DNA of 64,000 bases from Dyella japonica DSM 16301 (GTDB taxonomy: Bacteria; Pseudomonadota; Gammaproteobacteria; Xanthomonadales; Rhodanobacteraceae), in contig NZ_JPLA01000002.1 of the NCBI RefSeq assembly GCF_001010355.1, positions 1 through 64,000 on the forward strand. The letters are read 5' to 3'. The notes beneath the pieces were generated by a model that saw only the letters and a list, made by a program, of their open reading frames with translations, made no database searches and was not told where the DNA came from. This document shows positions 44,301 through 52,502 of this stretch, one piece after another (position 1 is the first letter of the stretch; every line of letters begins with the position of its first letter). The position numbers and the translations under genes were made by a program.

Positions 44301-45492
44301 CCGTGGTCACACGGGTGAACACCGGCTTGTCGGTCATCTGCAGCTGCAGCACGCCGTTCGCGTCGACCTCGGTCTTGAGGTTGTCGCCAACGTAGGTGCC
44401 CGCGCTGGTGCCCTCGCCCTGAATCGACACGGTGTCACCCAGTCTTTTTTTCATGGAGCCCTGGTTGCCGGCGAAGGTCAGCGGCGTACCGGCCAGATCG
44501 TCGAGCTGCGACTTGTTCACCGCATCGCTGGGCGCAACGCCATTGGCGAGATTGGTGATCCTGGTGCCGCCGGTCTTGGTCGTCGCGTTGTAGGTCGGAC
44601 CGCCCAGCGTGACGCTGTCGTGCGTGCTGCTGTCGTAGATCACGCTGTCCGCCGTGGCGCCCTTGAGCTGGGCCACGTTCACCGCATCGCTGTCGGCGGT
44701 GCCTGCCGCCACGCCGGTGATCTGGCGGAATTTGTTGGTGGCGGCGTCGCCCACGCTGACGGCGCCGAGCGTGCTCCTGGTCGCGTTGATCGCTGCTGCC
44801 TGCGCCGCCGTAGCCGTCGCCGGCACATAACCGGCGATGCCTGACGCGATGCTCGCCACTGACTTGCTGCCGATGGCAACACCGTCCGCGACCAAAGCCT
44901 TGGCGCTGTTGCCCAGCGCCGTTGAGCTGTCGCCGCTCGCGCTCGTGCCGTAACCGGAGGCAAGCGATCTGGCGCCAGCCGCGTTCGCGCCGTAGCCGAT
45001 GGCCGTGCCGCCAAAGCCGGTGGCACTCGTGGTAGACCCCAAGGCAGTGGCGGTATCACCGATGGCCTGCGCACCAGCTCCCACACTGGTGGTCATCAGA
45101 CCCGTCGATACGGAGCTGTCTCCGATGGCAACGGCCGAAGTTCCGGAAGCACTTGCGTCCGTGCCAACGGCCACGGCCGAACTACCCGCTGCACTGGCAT
45201 CGAGGCCGGCCGCCAAGGCGCCCGCACCCGTGGCGCCGTCGCCGTTGTAGTTGCCAGCCTGCGCGCCACCATCGTTGACGCTGTAGTAGTTCGCAATGCT
45301 TTGCAGGCCACTCTTGATGGCCCCGCCAGCGGCGGACACGGCAGGGGCGGCCATGCCGCCGACCAACAGCGCGCCAGCGATGGCCAGACTCAGCTTGGCC
45401 GATCCCGTCTTCTTGTGACCCGTGGCCAATTCAGAAACGACGACGAAGCATTCTTTCTCGTCATCCCAAACGACGTGATAAATTTTGTTCAC
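41347..45492 (-). CDS. Trimeric autotransporter adhesin (YadA/Hia type, type Vc secretion)
   Basis: This is a 1381-aa trimeric adhesin. The GTG at 45492 follows AAAGGA and gives MNKIYHVVWDDEKECFVVVS, the extended signal peptide region, then a conventional signal ending PAVSA. The passenger is made of YadA head repeats (AVGTDASASGTSAVAIGDSS), neck/stalk connectors (TDAVNVGQL repeated) and two long near-identical modules of 387 aa each. The C-terminal anchor of about 80 residues (MGKRAYAGTASALATANIPQAYQPNQ...GVGVGAGMAW) forms the trimeric beta barrel. Role: surface adhesion. It shares a strand with the OmpA/BamE lipoprotein downstream. Confidence 0.95.
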   Translation of the reverse strand: MNKIYHVVWDDEKECFVVVSELATGHKKTGSAKLSLAIAGALLVGGMAAPAVSAAGGAIKSGLQSIANYYSVNDGGAQAGNYNGDGATGAGALAAGLDASAAGSSAVAVGTDASASGTSAVAIGDSSVSTGLMTTSVGAGAQAIGDTATALGSTTSATGFGGTAIGYGANAAGARSLASGYGTSASGDSSTALGNSAKALVADGVAIGSKSVASIASGIAGYVPATATAAQAAAINATRSTLGAVSVGDAATNKFRQITGVAAGTADSDAVNVAQLKGATADSVIYDSSTHDSVTLGGPTYNATTKTGGTRITNLANGVAPSDAVNKSQLDDLAGTPLTFAGNQGSMKKRLGDTVSIQGEGTSAGTYVGDNLKTEVDANGVLQLQMTDKPVFTRVTTGNTSMDTNGVVIAGGPSMTVNGVDAGGQKITNVAAGTASTDAVNVGQLSTAVDGAKSHYYSVNDSGTQSGNYNNDGATGAHALAAGVSASAAGNLAVAVGTDANASGTSSVAIGDGTVSTGLMTTSVGAASQALSDTATALGSTTSATGSGATAVGYGANAAGARALAAGYGASASGDNSTALGNSAKSLMADGVAIGSKSVANTAAGMAGYVPATATVAETAAINATTSTLGAVSVGDATSNKFRQITGVAAGTADSDAVNVAQLKGATADAVLYDSSAHDSITLGGPTYDSVSKTGGTRLTNVADGVAPSDAVNVSQLGDLANTPLSFAGNSGTVQKKLGDTVLIQGKGTTPGTYVGDNLRTEVDANGVLQIEMTDRPAFTSVTTGNTTMDSNGVVITGGPSITLNGVDAGGTKITNLAAGTAPTDAVNLSQLTTTVDGAKTHYYSVNDNGTQGANYNNDGATGGNAMAAGVGARAIGASSTALGSNSLASNDNDVALGAGSVTSRSNPIASATVGGQTYQFAGANPTSVVSVGSKGNERQVTNVAAGQLSSDSTDAVNGSQLYATNQAVDVLSGTINNINGGGGIKYFHANSSLADSQAVGSNSVAVGPQAISTGTDSVAIGHGATAGTSNSVALGANSTTGPVKGTAGATIAGDNYTFAGANPTGTVSVGAAGQERTITNVAAGTLSSTSTDAVNGSQLYATNQAVDKLDGRVSKVENTVNHIAGDITNISTGQAGMFQTSVDQKAPTPTPTGNNSAAGGAGAAASGDNSLALGNGSQATADNSVAIGNASVADRANAVSMGSSGKERQITNVAAGTQGTDAVNVSQLKAAQAGGVQYDINSDGSTNYNSVTLNPNGGSTAIHNVQAGTATTDAVNVGQLNDAMVNTQNWSKNYTDQQINQMGKRAYAGTASALATANIPQAYQPNQSVVGVGIGNYHGQNAISVGMSTITESGRYIFKASATGSQQDGLGVGVGAGMAW
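42967..45288 (-). repeat. Tandem repeat, two units of 1161 bp in the adhesin gene
   Basis: The anchor point YYSVND recurs at 45289, 44128 and 42967, exactly 1161 bases (387 codons) apart each time. Each unit contains head repeats, the SVGDA-NKFRQITGVAAGTADSD connector, a TLGGPTY region and the GVDAGG-KITN stalk. A third, partial start follows the second unit. Confidence 0.9.
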
Positions 45493-45709
45493 AACCAAGT
45501 CCTTTCCAGCATGAAGGCCGTAACGTGAGATACGGCGTCATGCTAGAAATCACTTTAAGTTGCGAACATAAGGCAGCGTCTTAAAAGCTTGCGACCGGTT
45601 TTACCGCCGCTGATAAAACGCCTGCCTTTTCATGGCGCTTCGCTTCGATGTGGGCGAGCGCCCACAAACAGTCGGCCTGCACGCTGTCGCATCCACGGCC
45701 CCAACGCAC
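45493..45709. other. Noncoding gap upstream of the adhesin gene
   Basis: This is part of a 332-base gap. It must hold the adhesin promoter (minus strand); AT-rich stretches lie at about 45540-45600, but no convincing -35/-10 pair or gene is visible to me. Confidence 0.5.
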
Positions 45710-45741
45710 AAAAAAATACGGCGATGCATCAGCATCGCCGT
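45710..45741 (-). terminator. Terminator downstream of aminotransferase gene (distal)
   Basis: A 10-bp stem ACGGCGATGC/GCATCGCCGT, loop ATCA, is followed on the minus strand by T-A-seven T. It is a strong intrinsic terminator. Confidence 0.88.
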
Positions 45742-45787
45742 TCGTCACACTTCCCCTGCATGGGAACCACTTGAGACAAACCATAAA

Positions 45788-45813
45788 CAGACACCGCGGG
45801 TTTTCACCCGCGG
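45788..45813 (-). terminator. Terminator downstream of aminotransferase gene (proximal)
   Basis: An 8-bp stem CCGCGGGT/ACCCGCGG, with a T-rich but interrupted stretch on the minus-strand 3' side, lies just after the aminotransferase stop. It is tandem with the stronger terminator 50 bases further. Confidence 0.6.
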
Positions 45814-45824
45814 CGTCGTGTTGA

Positions 45825-47234
45825 TTACATTTCCTTCTTGGCCTTGGTCAGCAGCTGATCGAGCAGCGCGATGGCCAGGTCGATTTCTTCGTGCGTGATG
45901 TCCAGCGACGGCGCGAAGGTGATCACGTTCTTGTACCAGCCACCCACGTCGAGCACGAGGCCGATCTTCTTGCCGTTGTGCTCCAGGTCGCCGGCCAGAC
46001 CGATGTCGACCATCTTGTCGAGCAGCGCCTTGTTCGGCGTGAAGCCGTCGTCGGTGCAGATCTCGGCGCGCATCGCCAGACCCAGGCCGTCGACGTCGCC
46101 GATTTCCTTGTGGCGCTTCTGCAGGTCGCGCAGGCCTTCGAGGAAGTGCGCGCCCTTCTTCGGCACGCTGGTCTCGTAGTCCAGCTCGTAACCCATCTTG
46201 ATCACTTCCAGACCCAGCGCGGTGCCGAGCGGGTTGGAGTTGAACGTCGAATGGGTGGAGCCCGGCGGGAAGATGGTCGGGTTGATCAGCTCTTCGCGCG
46301 CCCACAGGCCCGACAGCGGGTTCAAGCCGTTGGTCAGCGCCTTGCCGAACACGATGATGTCCGGCGTCACGCCGAAGTGCTCGATCGACCACAGCTTGCC
46401 GGTGCGCCAGAAACCCATCTGGATTTCGTCGACCACCATCAGGATGCCGTACTGGTCCAGCACCTTCTTCAGGTCCTTGAAGAAGTTCATCGGCGGCAGC
46501 ACGTAGCCGCCGGTGCCCTGGATCGGCTCGACGTAGAACGCGGCGTACTCAGCCTGATTGACCTTGGGATCCCACACGCCGTTGTATTCGGTTTCGAACA
46601 GGCGGGCGAACTGGCGCACGCAGGCATCGGAATATTCTTCCGGCGTCATGCCCTTGGGGCGACGGAACGGATACGGGAACGGCACGAACATCGCGCGCTC
46701 GCCGAAGTGGCCGAAGCGACGACGGTAGCGGTAGCTGGACGTGATCGACGAAGCACCCAGGGTACGACCGTGGTAGCCGCCCTCGAAGGCGAACATCAGG
46801 CTCTTGCCGCCGGTGTAGTTGCGCACAAGCTTGAGCGAATCTTCCACCGCCTGCGCGCCGCCGACGTTGAAGTGCACGCGGCCCTTCAGGCCGAACTTCT
46901 GCTGCGCATCGACGGCGATGGTCTTGGCCAGCTCGATGCGGGTCTGGTGCAGGTACTGCGAAGCGACCTGCGGCAGCACGTCGATCTGGTTCTTCAGCGT
47001 GTCATTGAGGCGCTTGTTGCCGTAACCGAAGTTGACGGCCGAGTACCACATCTGCAGATCGAGGAAGCGCGTGCCAGCGGTGTCGATCATCCAGCTGCCT
47101 TCGCCGTGGCGGAAGATCTTCGGCGGATCGACGTAATGCACGGTGTCGCCAAAGGAGCTCCACTGGGCCTCATCGGCCAGCAGCTGGGCGTCGGGAATGA
47201 CCACGCCAGCGGCGTTCTTGTCGTAAGCGTTCAT
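45825..47234 (-). CDS. Class III PLP aminotransferase (lysine 6-transaminase-like)
   Basis: This is a 469-aa fold-type I aminotransferase. PLP lysine is in DIIVFGKALTNGLNPLSG, and the Asp that contacts the pyridine N in MVVDEIQMGFWRTGK. GGYHGRTLG and AFYVEPIQGTGGY are class III marks. Overall length and the YSAVNFGYGN and IDVLPQVASQYLHQTRIEL features look like L-lysine epsilon-aminotransferases, but the substrate cannot be proven from sequence. It is followed by two terminators and preceded 48 bases upstream by a HAD phosphatase gene on the same strand, probably one operon. Confidence 0.88.
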   Translation of the reverse strand: MNAYDKNAAGVVIPDAQLLADEAQWSSFGDTVHYVDPPKIFRHGEGSWMIDTAGTRFLDLQMWYSAVNFGYGNKRLNDTLKNQIDVLPQVASQYLHQTRIELAKTIAVDAQQKFGLKGRVHFNVGGAQAVEDSLKLVRNYTGGKSLMFAFEGGYHGRTLGASSITSSYRYRRRFGHFGERAMFVPFPYPFRRPKGMTPEEYSDACVRQFARLFETEYNGVWDPKVNQAEYAAFYVEPIQGTGGYVLPPMNFFKDLKKVLDQYGILMVVDEIQMGFWRTGKLWSIEHFGVTPDIIVFGKALTNGLNPLSGLWAREELINPTIFPPGSTHSTFNSNPLGTALGLEVIKMGYELDYETSVPKKGAHFLEGLRDLQKRHKEIGDVDGLGLAMRAEICTDDGFTPNKALLDKMVDIGLAGDLEHNGKKIGLVLDVGGWYKNVITFAPSLDITHEEIDLAIALLDQLLTKAKKEM

Positions 47235-47282
47235 CAGGAAATCCGGAATAGATCAGCAAGAGGTTGAACCGGCGAGGCCGGT

Positions 47283-47987
47283 TCAGGGGATGGTGACGGC
47301 CAGGGCGGGCTCGCCAGGCGTGTGTTCGGCCAGCAGGCTGCCGTCGAGCAGACGGGGCAGCAGCTCCAGCGCATCCTCGAAGCCGGTGATCGGCACATAG
47401 GGGATGCCGGCGGCGCGGCAATGCTCGATCAGGCGATGCTTGGCGAACACGAAATCGACGCGGTCAGCCGCGCAGAAGTCCGAAGCGCCGTCGCCGATCA
47501 GCAAGGTCTTGGTGCCCGTCTTGGCGGCCTGGGCCGCCACGGCGCACTTGCACGTGCCGCTGCGGCAACCGTCCGCCTGGAACGGCGAGGTCAGCTGCCA
47601 CTGACGCGGCGGCGTGGCCGGAGCCAGGTGATTGGCGGCCAGCGGCAGATCGTCCAGGCCGTAGCGGCCGAGGATCTTGTGGATGGCGTAGTCGAGGCCG
47701 TCGCTCACCACCCGCAGCGGGGTCGACAACTCGCGCGTCTTGGCCACGAAGGCCGGGAACGCGTGGTCGATCCACAGCGAGGAGAGATGCTTGTCCAGCT
47801 CGTCCTGGGTCATGTCCAGCAGACCCACCTGCCCGGTCATGCATTCGCGCGAGCCGATGCGGCCGGCACGCCAATCCTGCTCCAGCGTTTCCCAGCCGGG
47901 ACGGCCGAAACGGTCGAGCAGGGAGTCGATCACGTCCTCGACGGAAATGGTGCCGTCGAAATCGCAGAGGATGGTCCAGCCTGTCAC
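47283..47987 (-). CDS. MtnX-like HAD-IB family phosphatase
   Basis: This is a 234-aa haloacid dehalogenase hydrolase. Motif I is WTILCDFDGTISVEDV (nucleophile first D, acid/base D+2). A C1 cap follows. Motif II Ser/Thr is in LRVVSDGLDYAI, and motif III in LLIGDGASDFCAADRVDFVFAK, where the GDGxSD is typical of SerB/MtnX relatives. GTG 47987 has GGAG nine bases upstream; a TTG at 48005 is the alternative. MtnX dephosphorylates a methionine-salvage intermediate, but no mtn genes are present. The substrate is probably linked to the aminotransferase. Confidence 0.82.
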   Translation of the reverse strand: MTGWTILCDFDGTISVEDVIDSLLDRFGRPGWETLEQDWRAGRIGSRECMTGQVGLLDMTQDELDKHLSSLWIDHAFPAFVAKTRELSTPLRVVSDGLDYAIHKILGRYGLDDLPLAANHLAPATPPRQWQLTSPFQADGCRSGTCKCAVAAQAAKTGTKTLLIGDGASDFCAADRVDFVFAKHRLIEHCRAAGIPYVPITGFEDALELLPRLLDGSLLAEHTPGEPALAVTIP

Positions 47988-48221
47988 TCGGTGCAGCTCC
48001 GCCAATGCAGTGTGGAGATAAGACTAGAAAGACACCCCTTTCGGCCCCCTTTCTTTCCGAAAGAAGCTGCGCGGACGTCTTCATTCAGACAGACTTCCTC
48101 TTCACCCCATAAGCCAGTTGTAGGGAAGGTCCGGTATCCTTTGCCAACCCCGGATCGCAGCGTCGATCGAACCCCCAGGAATTTCGTGCTTCATCGTCGA
48201 AACAACCCGGATCTGCCGAAC

Positions 48222-49670
48222 ATGGAAGCTGCACCTCGCCGGGATCGCCATCCACTGATGAACGCCCTGCTGGCGTGTGGACTTGCGGTACTGGCCGGCT
48301 GCTCGGTGGCCCCGCTGCCCGAGCTCAAGCCGCCCGTCCCCGAGACCTGGCGCAATGCGCCGGCCGGCGTGGCGCCGCCCTCCGCCGACCTCAAGGGTTG
48401 GTGGACGGCGCTGGGCGATCCTGCGCTGGACGCGCTGATCGATCGCGCCCTGCAGAACAACCTGGATGTTGCCCAGGCCGCCGAGCGCCTGCGCGCCGCC
48501 CGCACCCTGAACCACCACGCCCGCGATCCCTACCTGCCCAGCCTGCATGGGCGCACCAACGACGTGATCGATCCGGATACCACCGCTTCGTATTTCGTGG
48601 TCGGCTTCGATGCCGTATGGGAGCTTCCCCTGTTTGGCGCCTGGCAGAGCAGCAAGCGCGCGGCCCAAGGACAGGAAAATAGTGCGGTCGCCGCGTTGCG
48701 CGGCGCCCAGGTGTCCCTGGTCGCCGAAGTCAGCCGTCGCTGGATCGAATTGCGCACCGCCCAACAGCAAGCCCAGTTGTTGGGCGGCGTGCGTGATGCC
48801 CTGCAGGAAAAGCTGCGACTGCAGCAGGTCCGCGCTCAGCTGAAGCTGGTGGCGCCCGCCGACATCGCCAAGACCCAGGCGGAGCTGGCCCGTTCCGAGG
48901 CCGCGCTCACCGAGCCCCAGCAGACCATCATCGCCTGCGTGCAACAACTGGCCGTGCTGATGGGTCAGCCCGAGCCCGATCCAGCCTGGCTCACGCCCGG
49001 CCCGCAACCGCAGCTGGGCGCGTGGCAGCTGACCACCGCGCCCGCCGACATGCTGCGTGCACGTCCGGAAATCGCCAGCGCGGAGGCCGAGGTGCTGCGC
49101 GCCGCCGGCGATCTGGGCATGAGTCGCGCGGACATCTATCCGCATATCGGCCTGGGCGCGTCGCTGCAATGGTCGACCAATATTCTGTCCAACTACCGCG
49201 CGCACACCGGCGAAGCCATTTCCTCGTTCGGCCCGATCATCGACGTGCCCTTGTTCGACTGGGGGCAGCGCGTGGCCGCGGCGCACGCCAAGGATCATCA
49301 GCTGAAGGCCGCCGTCTACGCCTATCGCCAGGCGGTGTTGCAAGGCGTCGCGGAAGCGGAAACCGCGATGGGTGATCTGGAGCAGTCGCGCGCACGCGAG
49401 GACGCCACACAGCGCGCCAGCGTCGCACTGGACGGCACCATCGCCGCCCTGCGCAAGCGTGAGGAACTCAACCTGGGCAGCAAGCTCGACGTGCAGGACG
49501 GCCTGATCGAAAACCAGCGTGCGCAGCTTGAACTGGTCAGCGCCATCGCCGCGCGCGACCTCGCCTATGTCTCGCTGTACAAGGCCCTGGGCGGCGCACC
49601 GATGTCCAACCCGCCGCTGCCTTCGGACGCGCCCGTGTCGGACGTGCCCGTGGCAAAGGGCACGGACTGA
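48222..49670 (+). CDS. Outer membrane efflux lipoprotein (TolC/NodT family)
   Basis: This is a 482-aa outer-membrane factor. A lipobox LAGC follows MNALLACGLAV (ATG 48258 is the alternative start, 12 codons in). Two OEP repeats are seen: LPLFGAWQSSKRAAQGQENSAVAAL with VAEVSRRWIELRTAQQQ, and MSRADIYPHIGLGASLQWS with IIDVPLFDWGQRVAAAHAKD. It is the first gene of a tightly packed exporter operon. Its stop overlaps the permease start (TGATG). It supplies the outer-membrane channel for the ABC pump, where DevBCA systems usually borrow TolC. Confidence 0.92.
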   Translation: MEAAPRRDRHPLMNALLACGLAVLAGCSVAPLPELKPPVPETWRNAPAGVAPPSADLKGWWTALGDPALDALIDRALQNNLDVAQAAERLRAARTLNHHARDPYLPSLHGRTNDVIDPDTTASYFVVGFDAVWELPLFGAWQSSKRAAQGQENSAVAALRGAQVSLVAEVSRRWIELRTAQQQAQLLGGVRDALQEKLRLQQVRAQLKLVAPADIAKTQAELARSEAALTEPQQTIIACVQQLAVLMGQPEPDPAWLTPGPQPQLGAWQLTTAPADMLRARPEIASAEAEVLRAAGDLGMSRADIYPHIGLGASLQWSTNILSNYRAHTGEAISSFGPIIDVPLFDWGQRVAAAHAKDHQLKAAVYAYRQAVLQGVAEAETAMGDLEQSRAREDATQRASVALDGTIAALRKREELNLGSKLDVQDGLIENQRAQLELVSAIAARDLAYVSLYKALGGAPMSNPPLPSDAPVSDVPVAKGTD

Positions 49671-50803
49671 TGGTCGCGCTGGCACGCAAGACGCTCATCT
49701 ACGAATGGCGCCGCTTTCTGCCGGCGATCCTCGCCGTCGGCTTCGCCGGCCTGCTGCAGCTGCTGCAGGCTGCGCTGGTGCTCGGCATCTTCGGCAGCGC
49801 CAGCGTGTACATCACCGGATCGTCGGCGGATTTGTGGGCGGGCTATCCGGGCACGCAGAGCGTGAACCTCGGCCGCTCGATCGATTCGGGCGTGGAAATG
49901 CGACTGCGCATGGACCCGGCTGTCACCGCGGTGGAACCGTTCCACTGGGTCGATGCCGACTGGCGCGGACCCAGCGATACGGGCGGCGTGTCGGTGTTCG
50001 TCTCCGGCATCAATGCACGCCCCGACGGCATGCTGTTCGCCCATGCCCTGCCGCCTGCCTTGCGTGCACGCTTGAACGAACCCGATGCCGTCATCGTCGA
50101 TCGCGCCGACCTCGACAGCCTCGGCGTCAAGGTGGGCAATAGCGCCGTCATCAATGGCCATCGCGTGCGCGTGGTCGGCGTGAGCAGCGGCTTGCGCGCG
50201 CTCGGCGGCGTGAACGTGGTGGCTTCGCTGGCCACCGCGGCCGAACTCGATACGGATCCATCCAACGCCAACCGCATGACGTATTTCGTGGCGAAGCTGC
50301 GCAACCCGGCTGCGGCCGACGATGTCGCGGCGCGCCTGCGCGGCAATGGTGCGTTCGGCAAGTACGACGTGTGGACCGCGCAGGATTTTGCCCGTCGCTC
50401 GCAGCTTTACTGGATGTTCGACACCGGCGCCGGCGCCGGCGTGTTGTTCCTTGCCGGCATCGTGTTCCTAGTCGGCGCCGTGATCACCAGCCAGACCCTG
50501 GTCGCCGCCGTGATCGGCTCGGTGCGCGAATACGCCACGCTCAACGCGCTGGGCGTCGGCGTGGGCGCGCTGCGTCGGGTGGTGATGGAACAGGCGTTCT
50601 GGGTGGGGGCGCTAGGCCTGGTCGGCAGCACCGTGCTCGGCGCCATTGCGCTGGCCATTGCGCGCAGCCGCAGCGTGCCGGTGGCGCTCGATCCATGGAC
50701 CACGCTGGCCTGCCTCGCGCTGGGCATGGGCCTGGCCATCGTCTCCGGCCTGGCCGCCATGCGCAGCCTGCGCCGCGCCGATCCTGCCACGTTGTTGAGG
50801 TAA
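49670..50803 (+). CDS. DevC-like ABC transporter permease (FtsX domain)
   Basis: This is a 377-aa permease. TM1 lies at about 17-43, followed by a large periplasmic domain (about 45-250). TM2 to TM4 form the FtsX domain (FLAGIVFLVGAVITSQTLVAAVIGS, VREYATLNALGVG coupling region, LGLVGSTVLGAIALAIAR, CLALGMGLAIVSGLAAMRSLRRADP). The architecture and the REYATLNALG loop match DevC of heterocyst exporters and the MacB-like group. It partners with the ATPase and the HlyD protein immediately downstream. Confidence 0.92.
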   Translation: MVALARKTLIYEWRRFLPAILAVGFAGLLQLLQAALVLGIFGSASVYITGSSADLWAGYPGTQSVNLGRSIDSGVEMRLRMDPAVTAVEPFHWVDADWRGPSDTGGVSVFVSGINARPDGMLFAHALPPALRARLNEPDAVIVDRADLDSLGVKVGNSAVINGHRVRVVGVSSGLRALGGVNVVASLATAAELDTDPSNANRMTYFVAKLRNPAAADDVAARLRGNGAFGKYDVWTAQDFARRSQLYWMFDTGAGAGVLFLAGIVFLVGAVITSQTLVAAVIGSVREYATLNALGVGVGALRRVVMEQAFWVGALGLVGSTVLGAIALAIARSRSVPVALDPWTTLACLALGMGLAIVSGLAAMRSLRRADPATLLR

Positions 50804-50806
50804 GCG

Positions 50807-51556
50807 ATGAGCGCGCAGCCACAGGCCATGCCTACGGTGTCGTTGCAGGCACGCAACGTCACCAAGTCGTTCTCGTCGGGACCGATTCACCACACCGTGC
50901 TGCACGACCTCACGCTGGACGTGCATGCCGGCGAACTGACCCTCATCTCCGGTCCGTCCGGCTGCGGCAAGAGCACCCTGCTCGCCATCCTCAGCGGCCT
51001 GCAGGCGGCCGACAGCGGCCATGTGATGGCGCTGGGCCAGGAGCTGGGCGTGCTCGGAATGCGCGAGCTTGAGCGCTTTCGACTGCTGCATACCGGTTTC
51101 GTGTTCCAGGGCTTCAATCTGTTCCCCGCGCTCAATGCGCTGGAACAGGTGGAGCTGCCGCTGAGCTATCTCGGCCTTCCGCCAGGCGAAGCCCGCCGTC
51201 GCGCCGTCGCGTCGCTGGAAGAAGTCGGCATGGGCCCGCGCATGGAGCTACGCCCGTCCGAACTTTCCGGCGGCGAAAAGCAGCGCGTGGCGATTGCCCG
51301 CGCGCTCGCCAAGGAGCCGGGGCTGCTGTTTGCCGACGAGCCCACCAGCGCGCTCGACGCCGCGAACGGTCAGATCGTCATCGATATTCTTCACCGCATT
51401 GCACGCACGCACGGCACCACCGTGTTGTGCGTCAGCCACGATCCCCGGCTGGTGGGCCACGCGGACCGCGTGCTCGCCATGGAAGATGGCCGTATCCTTA
51501 GTGACCGTGTGCCCTCCGCGACATTGACGTCGGGGCACGAGGAACCCTCTGCATGA
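50807..51556 (+). CDS. ABC transporter ATP-binding protein (DevA/LolD/MacB type)
   Basis: This is a 249-aa ATPase. Walker A is ISGPSGCGKSTLLAIL, the Q-loop is in FQGFNLFPALNALEQVELPL, the signature is LSGGEKQRVAIARAL, Walker B is GLLFADEPTSALD and the H-loop CVSHDPRLVGHADRV. It starts three bases after the permease stop and overlaps the HlyD gene. Confidence 0.95.
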   Translation: MSAQPQAMPTVSLQARNVTKSFSSGPIHHTVLHDLTLDVHAGELTLISGPSGCGKSTLLAILSGLQAADSGHVMALGQELGVLGMRELERFRLLHTGFVFQGFNLFPALNALEQVELPLSYLGLPPGEARRRAVASLEEVGMGPRMELRPSELSGGEKQRVAIARALAKEPGLLFADEPTSALDAANGQIVIDILHRIARTHGTTVLCVSHDPRLVGHADRVLAMEDGRILSDRVPSATLTSGHEEPSA

Positions 51557-52491
51557 CCTTGCGCCCGCTACATTCCCTGCTTGCCCTGGTGCTGGTGGCA
51601 CCCGTGCTGGCTGCCTGCTCGCATGACGACAGCGGCAAGTCGAACGCCACCAGCGCACCCGCTGCCACGTATGCGGCGGTGGCGCGTGGCCGTGTCGATA
51701 TCGAAGGCGGCCTGCTCAAGCTCAGCATGCCGCGCGAAGGGGTGGTAGCCGACATCAAGGTGCGCGAAGGCGACCATGTGAAGAAGGGCCAGGTACTGGC
51801 CGTGCTCGACACCAAGCCGGCACAGCTTGCCGTGAGCGCCGCCGAAGCCGAGCAGAAGCAAGCCAGGGCGCAGGGCAGCCTGCTGGAAGCGCGCCTGAAG
51901 GCTGCACAGCAACGCGCCACGCGATTGCAGGCAGCCGCTGCAGCCGGTGCGGGTGATGGCCAGACTGCCGATGACGCCAAGGACGCCGCCACCCAGCTGC
52001 AAGGCGAGCTCGACAACGCGCGCGCCGCCGACGCCATGGCGGCACAGAAACTGGAAGCCGCGCGCTATGAACTGGCGCAGCGCAGCCTGGTGGCGCCGGT
52101 GGACGCGCAGATTGTCGAGCGCGATATCCAGCCCGGCGCCACGGTGTCGCCGCAAGGCGGCGCGGCCTTCGTGCTGCTGCCGGAAGGCGCGCGCATCGTG
52201 CGTGCCGAACTCAACGAATCGTTCGTGAGCGCCGTGCATGAAGGCATGCATGCCCAGGTCGTGGACGACAGCGGCAGCGGTGTGCCGACGTTGGGCGCAC
52301 ACGTGCAGCGCATCGGCACCGTGTTCGGTCCCAGCGCGCTGGAAGAGGATCCGCTGATCCGCGCCAACACCCGCACGGTCGAATGCGTGCTGGTGTTCGA
52401 TCAAACGCCGCCGCCGTCGCTGCGCATCGGCCAGCGCGTGATCGTGCAGTTCGGCGACAACGCAGGCGTGCGCGCCAAACCCGGCGCGTGA
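51553..52491 (+). CDS. Periplasmic adaptor (HlyD/DevB family), lipoprotein
   Basis: This is a 312-aa membrane-fusion protein. A lipobox VLAAC follows MTLRPLHSLLALVLVAP. The lipoyl half-motifs flank a coiled-coil hairpin: PREGVVADIKVREGDHVKKGQVLAVLD before it, and LVAPVDAQIVERDIQPGATVSPQGG after it. The Ala/Gln/Lys-rich hairpin lies at about residues 95-180. It links the FtsX-type ABC pump to the outer-membrane factor encoded first in the operon. Confidence 0.93.
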   Translation: MTLRPLHSLLALVLVAPVLAACSHDDSGKSNATSAPAATYAAVARGRVDIEGGLLKLSMPREGVVADIKVREGDHVKKGQVLAVLDTKPAQLAVSAAEAEQKQARAQGSLLEARLKAAQQRATRLQAAAAAGAGDGQTADDAKDAATQLQGELDNARAADAMAAQKLEAARYELAQRSLVAPVDAQIVERDIQPGATVSPQGGAAFVLLPEGARIVRAELNESFVSAVHEGMHAQVVDDSGSGVPTLGAHVQRIGTVFGPSALEEDPLIRANTRTVECVLVFDQTPPPSLRIGQRVIVQFGDNAGVRAKPGA

Positions 52492-52502
52492 TTCGTATCG
52501 GC

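Noticed and set aside
42937-44844. Frame of 635 codons antisense to the adhesin
   Set aside because: It arises from repetitive adhesin DNA and itself repeats with the 1161-base period.
41347-45492. Regular short repeats considered as a CRISPR array
   Set aside because: The repeats are in frame, protein-coding head/stalk repeats with a 387-codon period. There is no constant repeat with unique spacers.
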